This document shows, one piece after another, positions 55,282-64,000 of a DNA stretch of 64,000 nt. The notes below the pieces were generated by a model. The model saw nothing but the letters and a program-made list of their open reading frames with translations. It ran no database searches and was not told where the DNA came from. Position numbers and translations under genes: made by a program. Origin of the DNA: Paracoccus sediminicola (GTDB lineage Bacteria > Pseudomonadota > Alphaproteobacteria > Rhodobacterales > Rhodobacteraceae); contig NZ_CP115768.1 of the NCBI RefSeq assembly GCF_027912835.1, positions 372,001 through 436,000 of the forward strand. Reading direction: 5' to 3'. The stretch's first letter is position 1. Each line of letters opens with the position of its first letter.

Positions 55282-56103
55282 ATGCGGATTCTGTTTCTGG
55301 GCGATGTGATGGGCCGGGCCGGACGTGCTGCGGTCGCCGAGCGGCTGGCGGGGCTGAAGGCCGATCTGCGCGCGGATTTCTGCGTGGTCAATGGCGAGAA
55401 CGCCTCGGGCGGGATGGGGCTGACCGGGGGTCACGCACAGCTTTTCCTGGAGGCGGGGGCGGATGTTGTGACGCTGGGCGACCACGCTTTCGATCAGCGT
55501 GACATGCTGGGTTTCATCGAGAAAGAGCCGCGCGTGCTTCGTCCGCTGAACTTCGCCAAGGATGCGCCGGGGCGCGGCGCCGGCGTGTTCGAGGCGTCGC
55601 GCGGACGCAAGGTGCTGGTCGCGCAGGTGCTTGGGAATGTGTTCATGAAACGCGCCTATGACGACCCTTTTTCGGCGCTGGATACAGTGCTGCGCGCGCA
55701 TGCGATGGGTCCGATGGCCGGGGTGCAGGCGGTGCTGGTCGATTTTCACGCCGAAGCCACCTCGGAAAAAATGGCCGCCGGCCATTTCTGCGACGGGCGG
55801 GCCAGCCTCGTCGTCGGAACGCATACCCATGTGCCCACCGGAGACGCGCAGATAATGTCGCGCGGGACCGGGTATCTGACCGATGCCGGGATGTGCGGCG
55901 ATTACGACAGCGTCATCGGCATGGACAAGTCCGAACCGCTGCGCCGCTTCGTCACCGGCATGAACCGTGAACGCTTCAGCCCCGCCATGGGCGATGTCAC
56001 GCTGAGCGGTGTGCTGGTCGAGACAGACGACCGCACGGGGCTTGCCCGCGAGATCTGGCCGGTTCGGCTGGGCGGGCGGCTGCAACACAGCCTGCCCGCC
56101 TGA
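55282..56103 (+). CDS. YmdB family metallophosphoesterase
   Basis: This 273-residue cytoplasmic enzyme matches the YmdB/TIGR00282 group, for which 2',3'-cyclic-nucleotide phosphodiesterase activity is reported. Metal-site motifs are FLGDVMGRAGR near residue 4, NGENASGG near 38, LGDHAFDQ near 66, DFHAEATSEK near 155 and GTHTHVPTGDAQI near 180. ATG 55282 (MRILFLG) was chosen over upstream in-frame starts because the family begins at this point. It is divergent from the chemoreceptor and followed after 96 bases by an SLC13-type transporter. Confidence 0.9.
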   Translation: MRILFLGDVMGRAGRAAVAERLAGLKADLRADFCVVNGENASGGMGLTGGHAQLFLEAGADVVTLGDHAFDQRDMLGFIEKEPRVLRPLNFAKDAPGRGAGVFEASRGRKVLVAQVLGNVFMKRAYDDPFSALDTVLRAHAMGPMAGVQAVLVDFHAEATSEKMAAGHFCDGRASLVVGTHTHVPTGDAQIMSRGTGYLTDAGMCGDYDSVIGMDKSEPLRRFVTGMNRERFSPAMGDVTLSGVLVETDDRTGLAREIWPVRLGGRLQHSLPA

Positions 56104-56199
56104 TCCTTCGTAAGCCTCGCGGTCCCTTGCACAGGCTGGGCGGATCGGCCAATGATGCGCCGATTGGCCGGCGCTGCCGGTTGCGAGCTTGAGGACTGA

Positions 56200-57978
56200 A
56201 TGTTCGGCTTCGAACTCTCCGAAACCGCCTCTGCCATTTCCACGATCTTCATCATCGTCGGAATGCTGACGCTTTTCGTTCGTGAGACCTACCCCCCAGA
56301 GGTGACGGCGATCCTCGGCGCGACCGTCCTGCTGGCGCTGGGAATCCTGCCAACGGACCGGATGGCGGATATCCTCGCCAATCCGGCACCCTGGACCATC
56401 GCTTTCATGTTCATCATCGTCGGCGGGCTGGTGCGCACCGGCGCGCTTGACTGGATCGGTCAGCACGCCGCGCGCCACGCGAAAAGCCGGCCCTTCCTGA
56501 CCCTGGCCGGGCTGTCTGCGACGGTGCTGGCAATGTCGGCTTTCGTGAACAACACACCGCTCGTCGTGGTGATGATGCCGATCTTCATCCAGCTCGCACG
56601 CGAGCTGGAACAGGCGCCGTCGAAGCTGCTCATGCCGCTGTCCTATCTGTCGATCCTCGGCGGGACGGTAACCATGATCGGCACCTCGACCAACCTGCTG
56701 GTCGACGGTGTGGCACGGCAGGCGGGACAGCCCGCTTTCGGGATTTTCGAGATCACCCCGGTCGGCCTGGCGATGGCCATTGTCGGGCTGTGCTATCTGC
56801 TTTTCGTGGCCCCGCGCCTGCTGCCCGAGCGCAGCTCGATGTCGTCGCTGGTCTCGACCCGCTCAAAGATGAAATTCTTCACCGAGGTCGCCATCCCCGA
56901 GGGCAGCACGCTGGTCGGGCGCAAGCTTGAAGAGATCGACATCTTCACCCGAGAGAACGCCCGCGTCATCGACGTGCTGCGCGGAGACGCCTCGCTGCGC
57001 CGCGACCTGGCCGCGGTGACGCTGGAAGCCGGCGATCGGGTGGTGTTGCGCACGCCCATGTCAGAGGTTCTGGGCCTGCAGGGCAACAAGGATCTGCGCA
57101 TGGTCGACAAGCTGAGCTCGGTCCAGACCTCGACCGTCGAGGTGCTGATCACGCCAGGCTGTCACATGGTCGGGCGTTCGCTGGGCTCTATGCGGCTCCG
57201 GCGCCGATATGGCGTCTATGTGCTGGCCGCACATCGCAAGAACCAGAATATCGGCCGGCAGCTCGATGATCTGGTGGTGCGTGTCGGAGACACGCTGCTG
57301 CTAGAGGGTGCGCCCGCCGATATTCAGCGCCTGTCCTCGGATATGGAGATGGTCGAGGTCACCGCCCCGTCGGATCGCGCTTTCCGCCGCAAGCACGCTC
57401 CGATCGTGGTGGCGGTGCTGGCCGGGGTGGTGATCCTCTCGGCGCTGGAAATCGCACCGATCCTGCTGCTGGCGTTCATCGGCGTGGCCGTCGTTCTCGG
57501 CACGCGCTGCATCGATGCCGATGAGGCGCTGAGCTTTGTCGACGGGCGGCTTCTGGCGCTGATCTTTGCCATGCTCGCCGTCGGGGTGGGGCTGGACAGT
57601 TCTGGCGCGGTCGAGCTGATCGTGTCCTGGGTCGCGCCGCTTCTGTCGAGCCTGCCGAGCTGGGCGCTCGTGCTTGCCGTGTATCTGCTGGCGATGGCAC
57701 TGACCGAGACGGTCACCAATAACGCGGTGGCGGTGATCGTCACCCCGGTGGCGATCAGCCTGGCAGGGTCGTTGGGTGTCGATCCGCGACCGCTCATCAT
57801 CGCGGTGATGATGGGCGCTTCGGCCAGTTTCGCCACCCCCATCGGCTATCAGACCAACACGCTGGTCTATGGCCCGGGCGGCTATCGGTTCACCGACTTC
57901 ATCCGTGTCGGCCTGCCGCTCAATTTGCTCATGGCGTTGACGGCTTCGCTGACCATCCCCATCTTCTGGCCCCTGTAG
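56200..57978 (+). CDS. SLC13-type transporter with two RCK_C domains (first)
   Basis: This 592-residue inner-membrane protein of the DASS/CitM superfamily probably moves sulfate, dicarboxylates or another anion with Na+. Two conserved substrate-site segments are present: FVNNTPLVVVMM followed by TMIGTSTNLLVDG near residue 110-170, and ETVTNNAVAVIVTPVA followed by TPIGYQTNTLVYGPGGY near 505-565. Between the membrane halves lie two cytoplasmic RCK_C (TrkA-C) domains at about 215-395. A second transporter of identical layout is encoded at 58386-60170 on the other strand. The substrate is not determined. Confidence 0.9.
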   Translation: MFGFELSETASAISTIFIIVGMLTLFVRETYPPEVTAILGATVLLALGILPTDRMADILANPAPWTIAFMFIIVGGLVRTGALDWIGQHAARHAKSRPFLTLAGLSATVLAMSAFVNNTPLVVVMMPIFIQLARELEQAPSKLLMPLSYLSILGGTVTMIGTSTNLLVDGVARQAGQPAFGIFEITPVGLAMAIVGLCYLLFVAPRLLPERSSMSSLVSTRSKMKFFTEVAIPEGSTLVGRKLEEIDIFTRENARVIDVLRGDASLRRDLAAVTLEAGDRVVLRTPMSEVLGLQGNKDLRMVDKLSSVQTSTVEVLITPGCHMVGRSLGSMRLRRRYGVYVLAAHRKNQNIGRQLDDLVVRVGDTLLLEGAPADIQRLSSDMEMVEVTAPSDRAFRRKHAPIVVAVLAGVVILSALEIAPILLLAFIGVAVVLGTRCIDADEALSFVDGRLLALIFAMLAVGVGLDSSGAVELIVSWVAPLLSSLPSWALVLAVYLLAMALTETVTNNAVAVIVTPVAISLAGSLGVDPRPLIIAVMMGASASFATPIGYQTNTLVYGPGGYRFTDFIRVGLPLNLLMALTASLTIPIFWPL

Positions 57979-57989
57979 GAGGAACGCTC

Positions 57990-58364
57990 ATGGCTCTGAA
58001 ATCGATCCTGACGGCTGCTCTGGCCGCCGCCGCCCTGACGGGCTGCGCAATCCCGAATGCGCGGGCCGTGCCGGACGATGTGCGTCTGCTCAATGACCGG
58101 CTCTCGGTGACTTTCTCGAATGGCGTGCAATGCCATGTCGAGAACGTGTCGCAGCGAATGTCTGGCGCGCTGCCCGACTGCCCGGTGGCGGCAAGCTATG
58201 ACCTGCGCGGCGCGCGGGATTCCTATTTCGGCAACCGCATCACCGAGCCTTACGCCGATGTGGCGATCACCACGGCGGATGGGCGCGTGACGGCGATCAA
58301 GACGCCGGAATCGCGGGACTGGCCGGCGCGTCTGAACAGCGATGCCGAGGTCGACGCCGACTGA
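57990..58364 (+). CDS. Small lipoprotein between two SLC13-type transporters
   Basis: This 124-residue protein is not recognised. It has a lipoprotein signal (ALTGC, Cys near residue 19) and a small mature domain with Cys residues in VQCHV and PDCPVA and a closing acidic tail (SDAEVDAD). It starts 11 bases after the first transporter gene with AGGAGG, so it belongs to that operon. The predicted place is the periplasmic face of a membrane. A helper role for the transporter is inference. Confidence 0.72.
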   Translation: MALKSILTAALAAAALTGCAIPNARAVPDDVRLLNDRLSVTFSNGVQCHVENVSQRMSGALPDCPVAASYDLRGARDSYFGNRITEPYADVAITTADGRVTAIKTPESRDWPARLNSDAEVDAD

Positions 58365-58385
58365 GTATCCCCCCGGCGACCCCGA

Positions 58386-60170
58386 TCACAGCGGCCAGAC
58401 GATCAGCAGCATCGGCACCGAGACGAGCATCACGATGATTTCGAGCGGCAGCCCCATCCGCCAGTAATCTCCGAAGCGGTAATCGCCCGGCCCCATGATG
58501 AGCGTGTTGTTCTGATGCCCGATGGGCGTCAGGAAAGCGCAGGCGGCGGACACGGCAACGCCCATCAGGAAGGCGTCCGGGTTCACGCCGAGCTGTTCGG
58601 CCAGACGGATCCCGACCGGGGCGGCGATGATCGTGGTGGCGTTATTGTTCAGGATATCCGACATGAACATCGTGGTGATCATCAAGAGCGCCAGCGCCAC
58701 CCAGGCCGGAAAGCCGGCGGTGAGGCTTGCCAGCCCGCCCGCGATCAGCGCCGTTCCCCCGGTTTCGTCCAGAGCCAGCCCGAGCGGGATCATCGACCCC
58801 AGAAGCACGACCACCGACCAGTCGATATGGTCGTAGATCTCGTTGATCGACAGCACCCCGAACAGCACATAGGCGACCACGACGCAGCCGAGCGCGATGG
58901 GCATCGTTACCAGCCCGAGACTGGTCAGAAGCACGGCACCGATAAACAGCCCGAGCGTCAGCGCCATCTGCCATTCGCGCATCACCATGCGCCCGCCGCC
59001 CTCAAGCGGCAGCACGCCGAGCGTGTCGGTCACGATCTCCAGCTGGCTGTCCGGGACAAGCAGCAGCATCAGATCCCCGGCCTCGATCGGCGCGTTGCGC
59101 AGGCTTGCCGAGATGATCCGCCCGCGCCGACGCAGCCCCATCAAAACGGTGTCGTGACGGTTTATGAGCCCGACGCTTTGCACGGTCTTGCCAACGATGC
59201 TGGCGCCGACCGGCACGAGACATTCGACCAGCGTCTCATGCTCGTCCCGGCGCGGACGGGCGCGCGCCTCGGACCGGCCGTCGGGATAGGCGAGTTTCTG
59301 GCCCGAGCGGAATTCGTCCAGCACCTCGGCCGGGGCGCGCATGGTGATGACGTCACCGGCGGCGAGCAGGGTCGTCTTGTCGTCGAGTTCGACCGCGTGA
59401 TGATGCTGGCTCAGCCCGGTGATCCGGATCTCGACCTTGGCGGCGGCCTCTTCCAGCTCGGCAAGGCTGTGCCCCGCGAGGCTGCTTTCCTCCGTGACGA
59501 CCAGCTCGACCTGATAGCGGCGATGACGCAGCCGCTGGCTGCTCTCGGCGCTGGCATCGGCGCGCAGGGGGATCAGGCGCCAGCCGATCAGCGCGATGAA
59601 GGCGATCCCGGCCAGGGCCACCGCGCCGCCGACGGGCATGAACTGGAACATGCGATAAGGCTCGCCCAGCACGTCCTGGCGGAAGCCCGACACGATCAGA
59701 TTGGGTGGCGTGCCGATCAGCGTCAGCATGCCGCCGAGAATGGTTGCAAAGGCAAGCGGCATCAGCGTCAGTCCGACCGCCCGTCCGGCGCGCCGCGCCA
59801 CCTGCATGTCGATGGGCATCAGGATTGCCAGCGCGGCGATATTGTTCATGAAGCCCGACAGGAACCCGCCAATCCCCGACATGATCGCGATATGCAGGCT
59901 GACCGGGCGGTTCTCGGCCACAACCAGCCGGGTCAGAGCCGCCACCGCGCCCGACCGCATCAGCCCCGCCGTGGCGATCAGGATCAGCGCGACGACCATC
60001 GTGGCCGGGTGCCCGAAGCCGCTGAAGGCCTGATCTCCGGGCACGACGCCCAGAATCACCCCGGCCATCAGCCCGGCAAAGGCGACGAGGTCATGACGCC
60101 ACTTGCCGATAAACATCAGCACCATGACGGCGCCGAAAATCGAGAACAGCGTGATCTGCGGGAAGGTCAT
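58386..60170 (-). CDS. SLC13-type transporter with two RCK_C domains (second)
   Basis: This 594-residue transporter is a paralog of the one at 56200-57978. It has [13 protein letters not shown] and [15 protein letters not shown] near residue 110-165, two RCK_C domains at about 210-390, and [14 protein letters not shown] with [17 protein letters not shown] near 510-565. The motif differences (GTPPN versus GTSTN, GHQNN versus GYQTN) suggest a different substrate or coupling. It converges on the small lipoprotein gene and its 5' end faces yebC. Confidence 0.9.
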   Translation of the reverse strand: MTFPQITLFSIFGAVMVLMFIGKWRHDLVAFAGLMAGVILGVVPGDQAFSGFGHPATMVVALILIATAGLMRSGAVAALTRLVVAENRPVSLHIAIMSGIGGFLSGFMNNIAALAILMPIDMQVARRAGRAVGLTLMPLAFATILGGMLTLIGTPPNLIVSGFRQDVLGEPYRMFQFMPVGGAVALAGIAFIALIGWRLIPLRADASAESSQRLRHRRYQVELVVTEESSLAGHSLAELEEAAAKVEIRITGLSQHHHAVELDDKTTLLAAGDVITMRAPAEVLDEFRSGQKLAYPDGRSEARARPRRDEHETLVECLVPVGASIVGKTVQSVGLINRHDTVLMGLRRRGRIISASLRNAPIEAGDLMLLLVPDSQLEIVTDTLGVLPLEGGGRMVMREWQMALTLGLFIGAVLLTSLGLVTMPIALGCVVVAYVLFGVLSINEIYDHIDWSVVVLLGSMIPLGLALDETGGTALIAGGLASLTAGFPAWVALALLMITTMFMSDILNNNATTIIAAPVGIRLAEQLGVNPDAFLMGVAVSAACAFLTPIGHQNNTLIMGPGDYRFGDYWRMGLPLEIIVMLVSVPMLLIVWPL

Positions 60171-60324
60171 GGCGCGGTTGCCCCCTCGTTGCCGCGCTCA
60201 GCTTACCGATTGGCCCGGCAATGGTAAAACCCATCGCTGCGCCCGGCTCTCTTGCGATCCGCACCCTTGCTGGATTACAAGCGCGCGATACCCGATTATT
60301 GCTGACCTCGAAGGACGACCGATC

Positions 60325-61068
60325 ATGGCAGGCCATTCAAAATGGGCGAATATCCAGCACCGCAAGGGTCGCCAGGACGCCATCCGCTCGAAACTGTTTT
60401 CCAAGCTGGCGAAGGAAATCACCGTCGCCGCGAAGATGGGCGATCCCGATCCCGAAAAGAACCCGCGGCTGCGGCTGGCGGTGAAAGAGGCCAAGTCGAA
60501 CTCGGTCCCCAAGGATGTGATCGACCGCGCCATCAAGAAATCCCAGGGCGGCGACGCCGAGAATTACGATGAAATCCGCTACGAAGGCTATGGCCCGAAC
60601 GGCGTCGCCATCATCGTCGAGGCGATGACCGACAACCGCAACCGCACCGCCTCCAATGTGCGCTCGACCTTCAGCAAGAATGGCGGCGATCTGGGCCAGA
60701 GCGGCAGCGTCAGCTTCATGTTCGACCGGGTGGGTGAGATCAAGTATTCCGCCGAGGCAGGCGATGCCGACACGGTGATGATGGCCGCGATCGAGGCCGG
60801 GGCCGATGATGTCGAATCCGACGAGGAAGGCCACTGGATCTATTGCGCCGACACCGATCTGAATGATGTCTCGACCGCACTTGAAGCAGCACTGGGCGAA
60901 TCCGAGACCGCCAAGCTGATCTGGAAGCCGCAGGCGCCGACCGAGGTCACCGACATGGAGACCGCGCAGAAGCTGATGAAGCTGATTGAGACGCTGGAAG
61001 ACGATGACGACGTGCAGAACGTCACCGGCAATTTCGACCTCTCGGACGAGATCGCCGCGCAGCTCTGA
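60325..61068 (+). CDS. yebC: YebC/PmpR family protein
   Basis: This 247-residue cytoplasmic protein of the YebC/TACO1 family opens with the invariant [18 protein letters not shown] and has [20 protein letters not shown] near 52 and [23 protein letters not shown] near 95. Members act as transcription regulators or as translation factors that relieve stalling at proline-rich stretches. ATG 60325 is fixed by the conserved N-terminus. Its stop TGA abuts the stop of the ArgP-like gene on the other strand with no gap. Confidence 0.96.
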   Translation: MAGHSKWANIQHRKGRQDAIRSKLFSKLAKEITVAAKMGDPDPEKNPRLRLAVKEAKSNSVPKDVIDRAIKKSQGGDAENYDEIRYEGYGPNGVAIIVEAMTDNRNRTASNVRSTFSKNGGDLGQSGSVSFMFDRVGEIKYSAEAGDADTVMMAAIEAGADDVESDEEGHWIYCADTDLNDVSTALEAALGESETAKLIWKPQAPTEVTDMETAQKLMKLIETLEDDDDVQNVTGNFDLSDEIAAQL

Positions 61069-61947
61069 TCAGCGCGGCAGCGGCCGCAGCGCCGCCGCCG
61101 CCTTTCGCCGGATCGCCTGGGTCAGCGGGGACAGCGACGGCGCCATGATCCGCGCCACCTGCCAGTAAAGCGCGACAGGCAGCGCCGCATCTGGCAGAAG
61201 CGGGATCAGCCGCCCGGCGCGCAGATCGTCGCGGATGAGGGTTTCGGGGTTCATTCCCCAGCCCATGCCCAATCTCGCCGCCTGTGCGAAGGCCTCGGAA
61301 CTCGGTATCAGATGGGTCGGCAGCGCGATCCTGCCGCCGATATGCCGCCGAACCCATAAATCCTGCAATCCATCCTTGCTGTTGAACGTGATCGCCGGTG
61401 CGCGCCGCAGCGTGTCGGGCGTGACACCCTCTCTGAAATGCCGTGCGAAAAACTCTGGCGTGGCAACGGCGATATAATCCATCGCGCCCAGCCCATGGCT
61501 GTCGCAGCCGGCGACCGGGCCGCGCTGCGCGGTGATGGCCGCGCTCACCTGACCGGAGCGCAGCCAGGTTTCGGCATGATCCTGATCGTCGATCACCAGA
61601 TCGAGCAGGCCCGGCGCCTCGGGCAGTGCTGCGACGGCCCATGTCGCCAGGCTGTCCGCATTGACGGCGATGCGCAGAACCGCCTGCTTGCTGGCCCCGC
61701 CAATGCCGTCACCAAGCCCGGTTTCCAGCAGTCGCACCTGATCGAGATGCGCCACCAGCCGCTGCCCCGCGGAAGTCGGAGTGATCGGAGGTCCGCGATC
61801 CAGCAGAACCTGACCGACCCTTGCCTCGAGCGTCTTGATACGCTGCGACACCGCCGGCTGGGTGATGCCGAGCGCGTGGGCGGCGGCCTCGAAGGAACCG
61901 CGCCGCGTGACTTCGGCCAGTGCGGCAAGGGCAGGATAGTCGATCAT
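61069..61947 (-). CDS. LysR family regulator, ArgP/LysG type
   Basis: This 292-residue LysR regulator begins with MIDYPALAALAEVTRRGSFEAAAHALGITQPAVSQRI, the wording typical of ArgP/LysG, and has a periplasmic-binding-like effector domain from about 90. It is divergent from a LysE/ArgO-type exporter gene across 86 bases. ArgP and LysG activate the exporter when basic amino acids (Arg, Lys) accumulate, so the pairing supports both assignments. The start at 61947 matches the family; upstream residues in the frame overlap the promoter region. Confidence 0.9.
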   Translation of the reverse strand: MIDYPALAALAEVTRRGSFEAAAHALGITQPAVSQRIKTLEARVGQVLLDRGPPITPTSAGQRLVAHLDQVRLLETGLGDGIGGASKQAVLRIAVNADSLATWAVAALPEAPGLLDLVIDDQDHAETWLRSGQVSAAITAQRGPVAGCDSHGLGAMDYIAVATPEFFARHFREGVTPDTLRRAPAITFNSKDGLQDLWVRRHIGGRIALPTHLIPSSEAFAQAARLGMGWGMNPETLIRDDLRAGRLIPLLPDAALPVALYWQVARIMAPSLSPLTQAIRRKAAAALRPLPR

Positions 61948-62033
61948 AAGCAATACTAATCCCATATCGAGATAATCAATTTCCGTTATTCGCGGCGTGA
62001 TGGCAAGACAGCGCGGCAAGACGGAGCAAAACG
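61948..62033. promoter_or_regulatory. Divergent control region of the ArgP-like/exporter pair
   Basis: The 86-base gap is AT-rich at 61948-61990 compared with its surroundings, with ATA-rich segments and a possible interrupted dyad of the T-N11-A type used by LysR proteins. It should carry both promoters and the regulator site. Exact boxes cannot be fixed by eye. Confidence 0.5.
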
Positions 62034-62630
62034 ATGCTGAACACTTATTTCGCCGGAATGGGTACAGGGCTGTCGCTGATCGTGGCCATCGGTGCGCAGA
62101 ACGCCTTTGTGCTGCGCCAGGGTCTGCTGCGCAGCCATGTCTTCGCGGTCTGCCTGTTCTGCGCGGTTTCGGATGCGATCCTTGTCACGCTCGGCGTCTA
62201 TGGTGCGGCCCGGCTGACCCGGCTGGCGCCGTGGTTCAACGAGGTGATGCGCTGGGGCGGGGCGGCATTCCTGTTGGTCTATGGCGCGCGGGCGCTGCTT
62301 TCGGCCTGGCGCGGCGGCGACGCGCTGCGGGCGGCCGGCGCGGCGCAGCGCTTCTGGCCCACCATGGCGACCGTCGCCGCGATCACCTGGGCCAATCCGC
62401 ATGTCTATCTGGACACGGTGGTTCTGCTCGGTGCGATCTCGGCGGATTTCACCGACAAGCAGAGCTTTGCCGCGGGCGCGATCACCGGCTCGATCCTGTT
62501 CTTTTTCGCGCTTGGCTATGGTGCAAGATTGCTCGGGCCTATCTTCGCGAGGCCGCGTGCCTGGCAAGTCCTTGATCTGGCAATCGCCTCGGTGATGTGG
62601 TCTATCGCCTTAAGGCTGATATGGGGATGA
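62034..62630 (+). CDS. LysE/ArgO family amino acid exporter
   Basis: This 198-residue inner-membrane protein has five to six hydrophobic helices and the family motif LSLIVAIGAQNAFVLRQGL near residue 13-31, plus TWANPHVYLDTVVLLG near 117. LysE and ArgO export lysine, arginine or toxic analogues such as canavanine. It is divergent from its presumed ArgP-like activator. An EamA transporter gene follows after three bases, so the two are probably co-transcribed. Confidence 0.92.
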   Translation: MLNTYFAGMGTGLSLIVAIGAQNAFVLRQGLLRSHVFAVCLFCAVSDAILVTLGVYGAARLTRLAPWFNEVMRWGGAAFLLVYGARALLSAWRGGDALRAAGAAQRFWPTMATVAAITWANPHVYLDTVVLLGAISADFTDKQSFAAGAITGSILFFFALGYGARLLGPIFARPRAWQVLDLAIASVMWSIALRLIWG

Positions 62631-62633
62631 TGC

Positions 62634-63530
62634 GTGGACGACGAACAGCGGAGCGACCTGATCGGGGTCGGCTGGATGGTGCTGACCGGGGTCCTGTTCG
62701 TCGGGGTCAATGTCCTCGTCAAATATTTCGGTCAGGGACTGCCTCCGGCGCAGTCGGCATTTCTCCGCTTTCTCTTCGGACTGATCCTGCTGTCGCCGCT
62801 GCTGCCACGCATCCTGCGGACCAGCATCCCGCGACCGCTCTACAAGCTCTTTGTGCTGCGCGGCGCGCTGCACACGATCGGCGTGGTGCTGTGGTTCTTC
62901 GCCATGACGCGGATCCCGATTGCGGAGGTCACAGCGATCGGCTTTCTCAACCCCATCGTCGCCACGCTTGGCGCGGCGCTTTTGCTGGGCGAGAGGATCT
63001 CGTGGCGGCGCGGGCTGGCCATTGCCGCCGCGCTGGTCGGCGCGCTCGTGGTGCTGCGCCCGGGAATGCGGGCGCTTGAACTCGGCCATCTTGCCCAGGT
63101 TTCTGCCGCCGTGGCGCTGGGATCATCCTATCTGGTGGCGCGGCGGCTGGCGCAGGGCGTCTCGGCCGAGCTGGTGGTCGTCATGATGTCGGTGACGGTT
63201 GCCGTCATGCTCGCGCCGGTGGCCATTGCCGTCTGGGTCCCGCCGAGCCTGGCGCAGATCGGCGGGCTGGCACTCGTCGCCGTCTTTGCGACTGCGGGTC
63301 ATTACACGATGACCCGGGCCTTTGCCGTGGCGCCGATGGCGGTGACGCAGCCGGTTACCTTTCTGCAGCTGATCTGGGCAAGCGTCGTCGGCGTGGTGCT
63401 GTTCGCCGAGCCTCTGGACCCGATGGTGATCCTTGGTGGCGCCATGATGATTGCGGCGATCAGCTATATCACCTGGCGCGAGGCGCGGCTGCGGAGCAGA
63501 ACGCATCATCTGCCCGACGGTCACCACTGA
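62634..63530 (+). CDS. EamA/DMT family transporter
   Basis: This 298-residue protein of the drug/metabolite transporter superfamily has ten hydrophobic segments arranged as two EamA repeats (about 8-140 and 150-285). Motifs are ITEVTAIGFLNPI-like PIAEVTAIGFLNPIVATL near 95 and VAPMAVTQPVTFLQLIWA near 228. The start is GTG at 62634, three bases after the exporter stop. Substrate unknown; family members export amino acids and other metabolites, so joint expression with the LysE/ArgO gene is sensible. Confidence 0.88.
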   Translation: MDDEQRSDLIGVGWMVLTGVLFVGVNVLVKYFGQGLPPAQSAFLRFLFGLILLSPLLPRILRTSIPRPLYKLFVLRGALHTIGVVLWFFAMTRIPIAEVTAIGFLNPIVATLGAALLLGERISWRRGLAIAAALVGALVVLRPGMRALELGHLAQVSAAVALGSSYLVARRLAQGVSAELVVVMMSVTVAVMLAPVAIAVWVPPSLAQIGGLALVAVFATAGHYTMTRAFAVAPMAVTQPVTFLQLIWASVVGVVLFAEPLDPMVILGGAMMIAAISYITWREARLRSRTHHLPDGHH

Positions 63531-63534
63531 TCCC

Positions 63535-64000
63535 TCAGGACCCGGAAAGCCGTCTCAGCACATCCGCGCGTTGGACCACCCCGCCCCCAGAGACCGGCCG
63601 CGCCGCGCTGTCCGCAAGCGCCGCGAGCACCTGCTTCAACGGCAGGTCGGCGGGCAGGGCGCTGCCCTCTGCCGTGCCGTCCGTCGCCAGGTCGCCGGCG
63701 GTCAGCACATCCAGCGGGTTCATATGCGCGACGAAATCCGCGACATAATCACTGGCCGGGCTGGCGATGATCTCTCGCGCGGTGCCGGTCTGCACGATCC
63801 GCCCGCCCTCCATCAGCGCGATGCGGTTGCCGAGCTTGAACGCCTCGTCGAGGTCGTGGCTGACAAAGAGAATGCTACGGCCAGTCTGGCGCTGCAGCGC
63901 CAGCAGCTCATCCTGAAGCCGCGTGCGGATCAGCGGGTCGAGCGCGCTGAAGGGCTCGTCCATGAGCAGGATCGGTGCCTCGGTGGCAAAGGCGCGGGCC
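63535..64000 (-). CDS. Choline/glycine betaine ABC transporter ATP-binding protein, C-terminal part
   Basis: The gene runs off the right edge; about 155 C-terminal residues are visible, read from 63999 in frame. They include ARAFATEAPILLMDEPFSALDPLIR (Walker B and D-loop), the switch His in VSHDLDEAFKLGNRIALM, and a C-terminal tail of about 60 residues that corresponds to a partly preserved CBS-like region. The wording fits ProV/ChoV/OpuAA ATPases, which drive uptake of choline, betaine or proline for osmoprotection. It converges on the EamA gene with a four-base gap. Confidence 0.85.
   Translation of the reverse strand, partial: ARAFATEAPILLMDEPFSALDPLIRTRLQDELLALQRQTGRSILFVSHDLDEAFKLGNRIALMEGGRIVQTGTAREIIASPASDYVADFVAHMNPLDVLTAGDLATDGTAEGSALPADLPLKQVLAALADSAARPVSGGGVVQRADVLRRLSGS

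Overview
The window looks like chromosomal DNA of a high-GC alphaproteobacterium of the Rhodobacteraceae, most likely Paracoccus or a close relative. The strongest clues are a petABC (fbc) operon whose cytochrome c1 carries a long Ala/Glu/Asp-rich insertion as in Paracoccus, the linked trkA-trkH-hfq-hflX block, an alpha-glucoside (agl) transport operon, and G+C-rich hairpins followed by a GGATATTT motif downstream of genes. This assignment is by recognition; no database search was run. No insertion sequence, prophage, CRISPR array or replication origin was seen.

Layout, left half. 1-4396: end of an agl operon (two permeases, GH13 alpha-glucosidase, ATPase) for uptake and hydrolysis of alpha-glucosides. 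4459-9101: potassium uptake (trkA, trkH), then hfq and hflX. 9125-10412: small lipoprotein and radC on the minus strand. 10659-16684: a BMP-type nucleoside ABC importer with a purine nucleoside phosphorylase, interrupted by a gene of unknown function. 16925-20148: cytochrome bc1 complex, closed by a strong terminator. 20334-23765: glutamate dehydrogenase with a divergent TetR regulator, two coupled I78-type inhibitor lipoproteins and a DUF2794 protein. 23762-27059: thiBPQ thiamine importer (minus strand) behind a TPP riboswitch. 27147-37894: housekeeping genes (pyrophosphatase-like protein, aroC, GST, argC, gpmI-envC-like-ctpA-rppH, LOG protein, dapD, rsmD).

Layout, right half. 37891-39280: a ferredoxin-reductase-type flavoprotein and tRNA-Ala(CGC). 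39454-47955: a catabolic cluster of unresolved substrate (ThDP enzyme, HyuA/HyuB-type hydrolase, short-chain dehydrogenase, FAD oxidoreductase, LysR regulator). 48433-53680: the most unusual segment, with a small orphan protein, a winged-helix/TPR (SARP-like) regulator, a PAP2/vanadium-haloperoxidase-fold enzyme with an N-terminal Gly-Gly-Phe repeat, and a translationally coupled subtilisin-like protease with a very large insert. 53804-61068: soluble PAS chemoreceptor, YmdB phosphodiesterase, two SLC13-type transporters around a small lipoprotein, and YebC. 61069-64000: an ArgP-like regulator divergent from a LysE/ArgO exporter, an EamA transporter, and the 3' end of a choline/betaine importer ATPase gene.

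Most genes are packed into operons with 1-4 base stop/start overlaps. The transport functions cover sugars, nucleosides, thiamine, K+, anions or dicarboxylates, amino acids and betaine, which fits a versatile heterotroph. The best candidate for a new system is the 48.4-53.7 kb cassette; its function is not established by the sequence alone.
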